Positions 43,404 through 50,940 of a stretch of DNA of 64,000 nucleotides are shown in pieces. The notes under the pieces are model-generated. The model was not told the origin of the DNA. It was given only the letters and a program-made list of their open reading frames with translations, and ran no database searches. The position numbers and the translations under genes are program-made. The first letter of the stretch is position 1. The number at the start of each line of letters is the position of its first letter. The stretch comes from Floridanema evergladense (GTDB lineage Bacteria > Cyanobacteriota > Cyanobacteriia > Cyanobacteriales > Aerosakkonemataceae): NCBI RefSeq assembly GCF_041929205.1, contig NZ_JBHFNT010000075.1. One strand, written 5' to 3'.

Positions 43404-43831
43404 ATGACCACCCGTGAAACTGTTGCAGCTGGAAGTGAAAAATTTAATTATACTCTGAAGAAACGAAGTGGTGGTCCCGGTTAATATGCGCGGGTAATAG
43501 GACAATTGGAAGCGTGCGATAAACTATTTATCTTTGAAAATCGAGTTACCAGAACACCAATTCAGTAATCCCAAAAACCGGGTTTCTTTGGCTTGGGGTA
43601 ACAAAATATCGACTGCGCTAGAACACCAATTCAGTAATCCCAAAAACCGGGTTTCTTTGACTTGGGGTAACGAAATATTGACTGTGCGAGCGAAAGAAAC
43701 CCGGTTTCTCATCGCCGACGACAATACTGAATCGGCGTTCTAGTGGTGCAATTGAAGTACCATCCGAGTTTATTGGTGCTGTGCAAAGTAATTTGTTATC
43801 CCTACGTGCAGTACTCACAGGGTTAAATTAA
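43404..43831 (+). pseudogene. Unknown gene broken by a stop codon and a MITE
   Basis: A strong ribosome binding site (GGAGG, 5 bases before ATG 43404) starts a 26-residue frame (MTTRETVAAGSEKFNYTL...GGPG) that ends at TAA 43482. The same frame continues past this stop as YARVIGQLEACDKLFIFENRV until a MITE at 43551. After the MITE a frame reads SGAIEVPSEFIGAVQSNLL and ends LTGLN at 43829-43831. The simplest reading is one ancestral gene with a premature stop and a MITE insertion. The 26-residue peptide may still be made. The family is not recognised. Confidence 0.5.
43551..43742. mobile_element. MITE of the CCGGGTTTCTTT family with duplicated left arm
   Basis: The left 69 bases (43551-43619) are repeated almost exactly at 43620-43688. 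The second copy goes on to complete the palindrome, ending ACTGAATCGGCGTTCT. It shares its arms and the AAACCGGGTTTCTTT core with the element at 27104-27231. The open frames seen across it on both strands are artefacts. The extra half copy could come from a nested insertion or an unequal exchange. Confidence 0.85.
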
Positions 43832-44048
43832 TAGCAGGAACAACAAAATAAAATCTCTGCTATTTCGGATTAAGTAATTCAGCTACTAATCTTCTGAAAC
43901 AAAAACACATTCTTAGGAAACAGGAGTTTTGCCTTTTAGAAAAAAGAGTAAGCTGTTCCGCATTTAAATTGGATTGTTTGGAAACAGAAGAAAATTCGTC
44001 TAATTCTCTCCCCTGCTCCCCTGCAATCTTAATAAGTGATTTAAATGC

Positions 44049-44522
44049 GTGACAGCTTATCGTGGGGGACAAGCTTGCAATTCAGTTGTAGGGGATTTAC
44101 GAGGACGGGGATATGGGGGACAAGCATCCCAATCGGTACCGAAGCTTACAGAGGAAGAACGCAAATTAATATTAGCTAGAAAATTAGCAGTCAACTCACC
44201 AAGAGAGATTCCTGTTGTTCGTCTCCAGATCGAAAACACGATAATGCTACGCATCGTTGACGCGATCGGACTGGATGAAAAGGCGATCGAACTGCTCACA
44301 AACCATCTACAATCAATTAAGCTACCAGAAGGATGTAGTGGTGATTTAGTGTTTGAATTGCGGGTGAAGAAAAGGCGAGTTAGACAAGTTGTTTGGGATG
44401 AAGAAGCATCTTCTTTGAAAGAACAGAGTACGATCGAGCTAATTAGGCGTAAGCTCTTCACTTGGCTACCTCCGCGAACTATTACTGGTACAATTCTCAT
44501 TCAGATCAGAATTCAAGCATAG
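44049..44522 (+). CDS. C-terminal fragment resembling the after-VIT region of VIT/VWA proteins
   Basis: A frame of 157 residues starts at a weak GTG. It begins with a Gly/Gln-rich linker (GGQACNSVVGDLRGRGYGGQ) and is followed by a domain with TIMLRIVDAIGLDEKAIELL, LQSIKLPEGCSGDLVFELRV and FTWLPPRTITGTILIQIRI. This looks like the C-terminal domain of cyanobacterial VIT/von Willebrand A proteins, which are normally over 700 residues. There is no ribosome binding site and no VIT or VWA domain upstream, so this is probably a 5'-truncated remnant. The family match is from memory of the C-terminal pattern and is moderate. Confidence 0.5.
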   Translation: MTAYRGGQACNSVVGDLRGRGYGGQASQSVPKLTEEERKLILARKLAVNSPREIPVVRLQIENTIMLRIVDAIGLDEKAIELLTNHLQSIKLPEGCSGDLVFELRVKKRRVRQVVWDEEASSLKEQSTIELIRRKLFTWLPPRTITGTILIQIRIQA

Positions 44523-44534
44523 TCTAAAGCAGCA

Positions 44535-44562
44535 ATCAATACTGGAATTTTCCAGTATTGAT
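44535..44562 (+). terminator. 13-bp perfect inverted repeat after the VIT-like fragment
   Basis: The arms ATCAATACTGGAA/TTCCAGTATTGAT surround a TT loop, 12 bases after the stop at 44522. It is followed by TTCTCTG, a weak T-run. This is a plausible terminator. Confidence 0.5.
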
Positions 44563-44578
44563 TTCTCTGTTCGGTGGC

Positions 44579-44689
44579 ATAATTATTGCGATCGGGAATT
44601 TGTCTGAAGAACGCCAACAAGAAGTATTAGATTTTACTTGTGGGTTGGAGCAAAAGCGATCGTGTTCCCAATGCGATCGACTTTTGTGA
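44579..44689 (+). pseudogene. Possible DUF2281-like antitoxin fragment
   Basis: A frame without an ATG reads LSEERQQEVLDFTCGLEQK, similar to the C-terminal half of small DUF2281/VapB-type antitoxins (a typical pattern is P-E-x-Q-Q-E-V-L-D-F...L-x-Q-K). It ends at TGA 44687. It is only a fragment. The stretch after it up to 44807 holds no recognisable gene. Confidence 0.3.
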
Positions 44690-44807
44690 TGGTTAACCCT
44701 GTTTGGTTAAATCAAGAACGATCGCTTCCACAATTTTGTACCCGTGCAGAGTTAATTACACAAAACTCTGGGCTACAAACCTTGTCTATTAAAGAATCTG
44801 CCAAAAA

Positions 44808-44936
44808 TCAGTGTGTAATTAATTCTGTCCAATTACTTAAAGCGTGTTCTAGTTGACTGACCGCTTCTCCACCATACTGTCGATCGCCACGCGATCGCAG
44901 AATCTCCACTATCTGATGTAAAGTCGGTCTAGTCAT
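44808..44936 (-). pseudogene. Truncated phosphonate-operon HD-domain (Phn-HD/PhnZ-like) gene
   Basis: The 42-codon frame starts with ATG 6 bases after the porin stop. It reads MTRPTLHQIVEILRSRGDRQ and then YGGEAVSQLEHAL before diverging and stopping at 44808. That N-terminus, with the conserved QYGGEAVSQLEHAL, is the start of the HD-domain protein found in phosphonate degradation operons (related to PhnZ oxygenase, normally about 180 residues). The metal-binding HD motifs are all missing. Its position at the end of the phosphonate operon supports the identification and shows the operon has lost its 3' end. Confidence 0.72.
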
Positions 44937-44942
44937 AGAAAA

Positions 44943-46637
44943 TTAGAACTTAAACGTAGTTCGCACAACTCCAACCATGATTGTATCATTGTCGCTGTTG
45001 TGTTCCGGGCTAGTAATCACAATTACCCCCGGAGTGATGGCAATATTTTTGTTAATTTGGTAGCGATACAAAGCTTCAAAGTGAAAAGATGTATCTCGAT
45101 CTTCATTAGCAGCGATCGTGTTTCGCGTCACTTTCGGTGGAACACCAAAAACAATAGCGCCCAAATTGCCTTTTTTCCCCAAATCAGGGAAGACTAAATT
45201 GGTTGTAAAGTTCAAGATATTCGCATTTTCATCGCTCACTTTTGAGTCAGCGAACATATAGTCAAACCACCCAGAAAGCACTACTTTTGGGGTGATGCGA
45301 AAACTCGCGCCAAACTGCACCGAATCAGTAGTGGTACTCACATTACCAAAAGGTCGGCGAGCCAATAAACTACCAGTACTAAAAGTAGTATTGACACCAG
45401 TATTCCCACCACCAGGAAAGTAAGAATGGCTGTAAATTAGTCCTAATTCTAAAGTTTTCACTGGTCGAATTAGTAATTGTGCCAAAGCCGAGTAATAGCC
45501 ATTAAACAGACCATTTTTATCTGTAGGATTTGCCGCATCACCAGCTAAATAGCCTAACGTTAGTTCAAAATTTTGGCTAAATTTATGTTCGATCGTTGCA
45601 CCTGCACCAAAGCCCCGGTAAATTGGGCTGTAACGTCCAAAGCGGGAGATTGAACCGTCGCCACTTCCTTCTAGATAAGGGTTGATCGTGTAGATCAAAT
45701 CGCTATATTCAGCGTTGACAGCTGAAAGGTGAACGGTTGTTTTTGGAGTAGGACGAAAGCGGTAGTAAATGTAATCAATATCAAACTGATTGTTGTTATT
45801 GCCATCGAACGATAAACGAGTCATATTTGTACCCGTAAAACTCCCAGAAAAGGAAGTGATATTTCTCGCTTGCAATCTTACCCGCAGACGATCGCTACCC
45901 ACAAAACTAGTATCAAAATTCAAACGCACCCGACTAGCTAAAATCGTGTTGGTGACATCATTACGGAAACTCGCTTCATTAGCAGCAGTTAATCCACTAA
46001 GACCAGCGGTGTTAAGGTTGCCAGCACCGTTCCGGGTAGCTCGATCGCCAAAAGTATCAGCAACAGCAAATATAATCTCTGCATTAAGTTTTGTTGTTGT
46101 CGAAAACTGTTGACTTTCCAACTTCGTAGTCCGAGCTTCCAAAGCATCAACTCGACCCCGTAAATTTGCCAATTCCGCTGCAAATTCTTCCTGCAATCGT
46201 CTCAAAGCTTCTAAGTCTTCTTTGGTTACAGAACTGGTGTTAGAAGCAGCAATTAATTCTTGAATTCTGTTTAAACAGGCATTAAGTCCAGCCGCAAATT
46301 CGTAGCGAGTCATTGCTCGATTACCACGATAAGTGCGATCGGGATAACCCTCAATACAACCATAGCGCTCTACCAAAGACTGCAAAGCCTGAAAAGCCCA
46401 ATCTGTAGGGCGAACATCAGATAATTGCGAAACCGCTGTTACTTGAAGTTGAGTTACTGGGTCTACATCGACAATCTGTGCAGGCTCAACGGAAGAGTTA
46501 GTATCTGTATTAGCATAAGCTGGACTCGCTATCGACATGGTTAATAGCAGCATTCCCAAGGAAAAGTCAAAAGTCAAAAGTAAAAAGTTAAAAGAAATCT
46601 TTTGACTTTTTTCTGCCTTCTTCATTTCTGTTTTCAT
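44943..46637 (-). CDS. SLH-domain OprB-type outer membrane porin
   Basis: This encodes about 564 residues. After a signal peptide ending ASPAYA comes an S-layer homology domain (LSDVRPTDWAFQALQSL, GYPDRTYRGNRAMTRYEFA) that anchors the protein to peptidoglycan. A coiled coil (LRGRVDALEARTTKLES) and an OprB-type beta-barrel ending in aromatic Phe follow. These cyanobacterial porins pass inorganic ions and small solutes. ATG at 46637 is chosen for its GAGGAG ribosome binding site; 46697 is a poorer start. The signal-peptide region is partly encoded by AAAGTCAAAAGT repeats. Its place inside the phosphonate operon suggests uptake of that substrate. Confidence 0.9.
   Translation of the reverse strand: MKTEMKKAEKSQKISFNFLLLTFDFSLGMLLLTMSIASPAYANTDTNSSVEPAQIVDVDPVTQLQVTAVSQLSDVRPTDWAFQALQSLVERYGCIEGYPDRTYRGNRAMTRYEFAAGLNACLNRIQELIAASNTSSVTKEDLEALRRLQEEFAAELANLRGRVDALEARTTKLESQQFSTTTKLNAEIIFAVADTFGDRATRNGAGNLNTAGLSGLTAANEASFRNDVTNTILASRVRLNFDTSFVGSDRLRVRLQARNITSFSGSFTGTNMTRLSFDGNNNNQFDIDYIYYRFRPTPKTTVHLSAVNAEYSDLIYTINPYLEGSGDGSISRFGRYSPIYRGFGAGATIEHKFSQNFELTLGYLAGDAANPTDKNGLFNGYYSALAQLLIRPVKTLELGLIYSHSYFPGGGNTGVNTTFSTGSLLARRPFGNVSTTTDSVQFGASFRITPKVVLSGWFDYMFADSKVSDENANILNFTTNLVFPDLGKKGNLGAIVFGVPPKVTRNTIAANEDRDTSFHFEALYRYQINKNIAITPGVIVITSPEHNSDNDTIMVGVVRTTFKF
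46566..46612. repeat. AAAGTCAAAAGT low-complexity repeat inside the porin signal region
   Basis: Tandem AAAGTCA/AAAGTAA/AAGTTAA units with a partial inverted partner CTTTTGACTTTT lie within codons for SQKISFNFLLLTFDFSLG. Such repeats are usually intergenic in cyanobacteria. Confidence 0.6.
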
Positions 46638-46693
46638 AAAAGTCTCCTCACATCCACATAAAATTTGATTTGCACGCTGGCAACCTGAATTTC

Positions 46694-47131
46694 TCAAGAA
46701 TTAATAAAGCCAGCTGCTTTTAAGGCACTCCACGCACGATTTGAACAAATTTCTGGGTTTAGATCGGCGATCGCAACCCATTGAATCCCCTTTGCACCAA
46801 TTTCTGGGTCATTGCTGGTAAACGTTAGCGGTTTGAAGTCCAGAGAGCATTGATAAATTAAATTCAGCGTGTGCAAAAGTTGTCCTTGTGGTTGAGGAAA
46901 AAAGCCTTCCACTACCGTTAACAACCGTTCCACCTGAAACTGCTCTAAACCTGTTTCTTCTTTAATTTCTCGCCTCAGTCCGTCCAGCAACCTCTCACCG
47001 GGTTCTAATCCGCCTCCCGGCAAGTCCCAACAGTCTGGTTCTGGTGGGGTAACTTGATGCAGCAGCAAGACTGTATCGCCATCGATAAATAAACCGACAA
47101 CGCTAACGCGAAAATGAATATTTGCCTTCAT
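46694..47131 (-). CDS. NUDIX hydrolase
   Basis: This encodes 145 residues. A complete Nudix box is readable (GGLEPGERLLDGLRREIKEE followed by TGL), so it should hydrolyse a nucleoside-diphosphate-linked substrate. It starts 2 bases after the stop of the FAD oxidoreductase and ends about 57 bases before the porin start, so it is part of the phosphonate operon. A NUDIX member is not a standard part of such operons, and its role there is unclear. Confidence 0.9.
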   Translation of the reverse strand: MKANIHFRVSVVGLFIDGDTVLLLHQVTPPEPDCWDLPGGGLEPGERLLDGLRREIKEETGLEQFQVERLLTVVEGFFPQPQGQLLHTLNLIYQCSLDFKPLTFTSNDPEIGAKGIQWVAIADLNPEICSNRAWSALKAAGFINS

Positions 47132-47133
47132 AA

Positions 47134-48351
47134 TTACAACTCCATTGCAACCACCTCCTCTGCCAGTCCAAAAGATAAAGTCATGCCAGCCCCTCCCAGT
47201 GCATTGACAATGGTTACTCCCGGTTCTGGATGGGCGATCAACTCGGTAGAAGGGGTTGGGGGTTGGGGGTTAGGGGTTGGGGAAATTTCTTCTTCCCTAT
47301 CACTTAACCCCTGACCCCTAACACCTCGATCGAGGATTTTGGCGTAAATTCCGTGCCAAGTTTCTGCTATGTGCAATGAGGGGGGATTGGCAAAAGTTTG
47401 AAAGTAATCAAGAATGTATTTGTTTAAGTCGGCGCGATCGAACGGATTCGGATTTAAACCATATTCATGTGTATCCCCAATAATCAACTCTCCTTGATAA
47501 TTTTGCGACACCATCACATGAATTCCCCATTCCACAAAGTAAGGGGTTTCTGTTTTGATTCTTTCTTTCAAAGCTGGTAACGTGGCACAATGGTCAAAAG
47601 ACTTGTAGTGCGTCAGGGTTAGTCCGGCGCAAAGTGCTGCTCCTAATCGCCAGTTGTCGGGTTGGGGAATAGTTCGCAACATTTGCAGTTTAACTTTTGT
47701 GATGCCACTTTCTTGATAAATAGCCGGATACAAAGTTTCAAAATCAGCACCACTGCAAACGTAAATTCGATCGCAACTCCACCGTTCATCCCCAGCCTTT
47801 AAGGTTGGATGTGCAATCTCTGTTACTGCCCGATTAAATTTGAATTCTACGCCATAAGCCTGAGTCAAGAAAGCGGGTATTTTAGCGATCGCTTCACGGG
47901 GATCGACAATCACCTCAGTTGCGCTCCAAAGTCCTCCCAGCAGCCTATCCTTGACTGCGGCTGGACTTTTTTCCATCACCTGTTCGGGTGTCAGGAGAGC
48001 GATTACCCCACCGTTGACGGGGGGGTGGCGAGTTTCCACAAACTCTCGCAAAACATCCAATTCATCCTGACGGTATGCTAGATGCAGCGAACCGGATCGA
48101 TCGGCATGAAATCCAGCTTTTGCAGCGACTTCCAGCCAAATTTCCCGCGATCGCAAAGCTCGATCTAACAAAAACCCAGCTGGCTGACCGATCGGCCACA
48201 CCATGCCAAAATTACGGATGGAGGCTCCGACTGCGGTGGGAGTGCGATCGAAAACAACTACCTTCAAACCCCGTTTTGCAGCTGCCAAAGCATGAGCTAA
48301 TCCAACAATTCCGGCTCCAATAATAGCAACATCTGCATGGTTTTCACTCAT
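47134..48351 (-). CDS. FAD-dependent oxidoreductase of phosphonate operons (TIGR03364-like)
   Basis: This encodes 405 residues of the DAO/glycine-oxidase-like fold. The FAD-binding motif VAIIGAGIVGLAHALAAAKRG is near the N-terminus. ETWHGIYAK and then HPEPGVTIVNALGGAGMTLS near the C-terminus close the FAD site. Homologs occur next to the PhnX-like hydrolase and the AEP transporter and probably oxidise an aminophosphonate or its product. Between these C-terminal motifs about 25-30 residues (GVRGQGLSDREEE and a Pro/Thr-rich stretch) are encoded by a palindromic repeat and look like an in-frame insertion. The gene starts 6 bases after the HAD gene. Confidence 0.85.
   Translation of the reverse strand: MSENHADVAIIGAGIVGLAHALAAAKRGLKVVVFDRTPTAVGASIRNFGMVWPIGQPAGFLLDRALRSREIWLEVAAKAGFHADRSGSLHLAYRQDELDVLREFVETRHPPVNGGVIALLTPEQVMEKSPAAVKDRLLGGLWSATEVIVDPREAIAKIPAFLTQAYGVEFKFNRAVTEIAHPTLKAGDERWSCDRIYVCSGADFETLYPAIYQESGITKVKLQMLRTIPQPDNWRLGAALCAGLTLTHYKSFDHCATLPALKERIKTETPYFVEWGIHVMVSQNYQGELIIGDTHEYGLNPNPFDRADLNKYILDYFQTFANPPSLHIAETWHGIYAKILDRGVRGQGLSDREEEISPTPNPQPPTPSTELIAHPEPGVTIVNALGGAGMTLSFGLAEEVVAMEL
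47251..47327. repeat. Palindromic GGGGTTA heptamer element inside a coding sequence
   Basis: The left arm holds GGGGTTG/GGGGTTA heptads and the right arm AACCCCTGACCCCTAAC, separated by a CTTCCCTATCAC spacer. A near copy is at 51067-51137. Both are translated in frame as a peptide containing GVRGQGL. Confidence 0.85.
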
Positions 48352-48357
48352 ATTAAT

Positions 48358-49098
48358 TCAATCCAACAAACTGGCTAATTTTGTTTGAAATTCGGACAAG
48401 GAAGCAAACAATCCATCATTGGGATAAGCTGCTAACTGTTCTCTGGTGTGAGTACCGTTTGTCACCCCAAAAGAGTAGAGACAGTTGGCATTAATGCCAG
48501 CGGCTAAATCAGAGGGAGTATCTCCGATCGCAATTACAGTTTTAGAATCAATAATCCCCAGCTGATACATCGCTTTTTGAATCATGTAAGGCGCAGGACG
48601 ACCCTCATTATTAAAGATTTCTGAAGGTGTGACGGAAGCTTGAATTAACGAAGAATCTGAACCAATGTAATCGCTATTTAATCCTTGATTCCAGCCCAGT
48701 CGCTCTAAGATGATATTAGTAGCTTCTCGGTAAAATCCGGTTGTTAAAGCAATTTTAATTCCCTGTGACTTCAGCCAGGTAAATAAATCTAAACAACCTT
48801 CTGTCGGTGCAACTGGTTGAGTTCGATAATGAGTTTCTAGAATATCCTTGAATGCGGCAAAAGATGTTTCCACTTTTGTTTGGTAATCTGGACGATCGCA
48901 GCCAATTTGTTCTTGCCACAAAGTTTGAAAAACTCGCTTTTTTGGCAGTCCCATCATGGCAACTACGCGATCGGAACTAGCAGTTAAGTCAGTCTGTTCA
49001 GCTGCTTTGAAAAAACAGTATTCTACTTCTCTATCATCTCTAACAGTTGTTCCTGCCATATCGCAGACAACTAATTTAATATTTGACATTTTTTTCAC
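48358..49098 (-). CDS. Phosphonatase-like HAD hydrolase (PhnX-related)
   Basis: This encodes 246 residues. The HAD motif VVCDMAGTTVRD gives the nucleophile Asp and the acid Asp-equivalent region. The cap segment MMGLPKKRVFQTLW contains a Lys near the position used for the Schiff base in phosphonoacetaldehyde hydrolase, and AIGDTPSDLAAG is motif IV. It would cleave the C-P bond of phosphonoacetaldehyde or a related compound. Sequence pattern and neighbours fit the phosphonatase-like group (TIGR03351-like) more than classical PhnX. The second Met (MSNIKLVV) is an alternative start. It is followed 6 bases later by the FAD oxidoreductase. Confidence 0.87.
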   Translation of the reverse strand: MKKMSNIKLVVCDMAGTTVRDDREVEYCFFKAAEQTDLTASSDRVVAMMGLPKKRVFQTLWQEQIGCDRPDYQTKVETSFAAFKDILETHYRTQPVAPTEGCLDLFTWLKSQGIKIALTTGFYREATNIILERLGWNQGLNSDYIGSDSSLIQASVTPSEIFNNEGRPAPYMIQKAMYQLGIIDSKTVIAIGDTPSDLAAGINANCLYSFGVTNGTHTREQLAAYPNDGLFASLSEFQTKLASLLD

Positions 49099-49127
49099 CT
49101 TTTTTTCGTTAGTTTTGAGTTATAGTT

Positions 49128-49152
49128 AACTCAAAACTCAAAACTCAAAACT
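49128..49152. repeat. AACTCAAAACTC direct repeats between permease and hydrolase genes
   Basis: Several AACTCAAA units lie in the 69-base gap between the permease stop and the hydrolase start. They are the same unit as at 14785-14812. Confidence 0.55.
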
Positions 49153-49167
49153 TAAAACTAACCATTC

Positions 49168-50940
49168 TTATCGTTTTAACCATGCTTGTGTCCGCTGTTG
49201 TAAACCTTTTGTGAGGAAGGAATAGAGCAAGCGAACTCCAATACTGGTACAAACAATTAATGTTGACATTGCTGCTGCTGGAGCAATATCTCCAGCATCA
49301 TCCATGTTGACGATCGCCACCGCAGCTAAAGGCAAAGTAGAGGGATAAATAAAGATAATTGCCGAGATTGTCACCATCGCATTAATGAAGAAATAAATCC
49401 CAATTTCCAAAATGGCAGGTAGGGAAAGGGGCACCGTCACTCGCCAAAAGGTTTTGTAAAAGGGTACTCTCATAGATGCGGAAACTGCTTCAAATTCTGG
49501 ATCGGTTTGTTTGAGAGCAGTAGTTGCAGTTAGGAAGCAAACTGTGTAAAAGTGGATAATGTTACACAGCACCAGGATTCCCATCGTGCCATAAAGCCAG
49601 TTGAATGGATTGATCAGAGAATAGTTAGTACCGGGAATGGGCCACAGGAGTTTGTTAAAAAAGAAGACATAAGCCAAACCTAGCACCAGACCGGGCAATG
49701 CTAGTGGTACGGTAGAAAGAAAGTAGTTGACCGATCGCAACCATTGAAATCCTTTACCCTTTTCTATCAAATAAGCGCCAATGAAAACAGCGATCGTGCC
49801 AAAAAATGCCGTATAAAGTGACATTTGAATGCTGTTCCAGTAAGCAGTATAGCCGCCTCCACCAACAACGCTGAAGTCGTAGTGTTTCAAAGAGAAACTA
49901 AAGTCATAAGGCCAAACATTGATAAAAGAAGCCAAAATGATCGTTAAAAACACGACAACTGCAAATCCGGCAATCAAGCAACAAATCCCAAACATTACCC
50001 AATCTAGTTTAGGATTGGGTTTAGGTTGCAATGGTACAGATTTGGCACTGACGAGGGCAGTTTGACGACGTTGCACAATGCGATCGATTACAAAGGCAAA
50101 AATCGTTGGTACTAACAGGAATACGCTGATTGTTGCACCCATTGAAAAGTTTTGTTGTCCGATGACTTGTTTATAAATTTCGATCGCCAGCACATTAAAA
50201 CTACCACCGACAACCTTGGGCACGCCGAAATCGGTAAATGCCAAAATAAAACAAACAAAGATGGTACTGATTAAGCCAAACTTGACACTGGGAATCGTCA
50301 CCGTTAAAAAGGTACGAATGGGATTGGTGCGTAACACTTCTGCTGCTTCATACACTCGCGCATCCGTGAGACTCAATGCCGTTGTCAGAATCACTACCGC
50401 TTGGGGAAAGCAGTAAAGAAATTCTCCGATAACGATACCATTAAAGCCATAAAGTCCAATATCCCAACCGGGGAAAAGACCAAACAAACCTTTTGTAACT
50501 AATCCATTGTTGCCAAATAAATAGACTAATCCGATCGCATTTGCCAGCGGAGGAACGTACAAAGGCAAAATACCCAACACCCGAAACACAAACTTACCTG
50601 GCATCGCAGTGCGAGTCAAAGCGTAGGCATAGATAAACCCTAGCACGACGGAAATTAAAGCAGTGGCGATCGCCATCGCAAAAGTATTAATCAACGAAGT
50701 CACCAACGAAGGCGTGTTGAGATACTTCGCATAATTCGCCAATCCCACCCAATTACCATCCGTATCCTCAAAACTACGGAGAATCATCGGATAGAGAGGA
50801 AACACCACACCCACCAGCAAGAACAAAGTTCCTGCCACTAAGATTGCCACCATAATCCAATCTTCACGGGTGGTAATGTGGCTTAATTTCTGGGGAAACA
50901 GCCGTCGGAGGAGTGGTAAAGTTGAAGGTGATGAAGTCAT
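49168..50940 (-). CDS. phnU: 2-aminoethylphosphonate-type ABC transporter permease (two fused halves)
   Basis: This encodes 590 residues with about 12 membrane helices. Two binding-protein-dependent permease domains are fused. Each carries an EAA-type loop: YEAAEVLRTNPIRTFLTVTIP in the first half (written in part) and FEAVSASMRVPFYKTFWRV in the second. This matches the large permease of 2-aminoethylphosphonate (PhnSTU-type) and iron(III)-type importers. Gene order with the ATPase, binding protein and phosphonatase supports the phosphonate assignment. The ATG overlaps the ATPase stop by 4 bases, implying coupled translation. Confidence 0.88.
   Translation of the reverse strand: MTSSPSTLPLLRRLFPQKLSHITTREDWIMVAILVAGTLFLLVGVVFPLYPMILRSFEDTDGNWVGLANYAKYLNTPSLVTSLINTFAMAIATALISVVLGFIYAYALTRTAMPGKFVFRVLGILPLYVPPLANAIGLVYLFGNNGLVTKGLFGLFPGWDIGLYGFNGIVIGEFLYCFPQAVVILTTALSLTDARVYEAAEVLRTNPIRTFLTVTIPSVKFGLISTIFVCFILAFTDFGVPKVVGGSFNVLAIEIYKQVIGQQNFSMGATISVFLLVPTIFAFVIDRIVQRRQTALVSAKSVPLQPKPNPKLDWVMFGICCLIAGFAVVVFLTIILASFINVWPYDFSFSLKHYDFSVVGGGGYTAYWNSIQMSLYTAFFGTIAVFIGAYLIEKGKGFQWLRSVNYFLSTVPLALPGLVLGLAYVFFFNKLLWPIPGTNYSLINPFNWLYGTMGILVLCNIIHFYTVCFLTATTALKQTDPEFEAVSASMRVPFYKTFWRVTVPLSLPAILEIGIYFFINAMVTISAIIFIYPSTLPLAAVAIVNMDDAGDIAPAAAMSTLIVCTSIGVRLLYSFLTKGLQQRTQAWLKR

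Noticed and set aside
43404..43484. Ribosomally made modified-peptide (RiPP) precursor
   Set aside because: The short frame has a strong ribosome binding site and a GG-containing tail, but no modifying enzyme is nearby and the same frame continues past its stop as a longer gene.
43524..43818. Open frames on both strands with repeated FSNPKNRVSL-type peptides
   Set aside because: They are translations of the duplicated MITE arms, not genes.
44057..44500. A 147-residue leftward frame opposite the VIT-like fragment
   Set aside because: It is antisense to a frame with recognisable domain pattern and itself has Ser/Arg-rich shadow composition.
44638..44856. A 72-residue rightward frame
   Set aside because: It overlaps the antisense Phn-HD remnant and the antitoxin-like fragment in another frame; no ribosome binding site or recognised domain.
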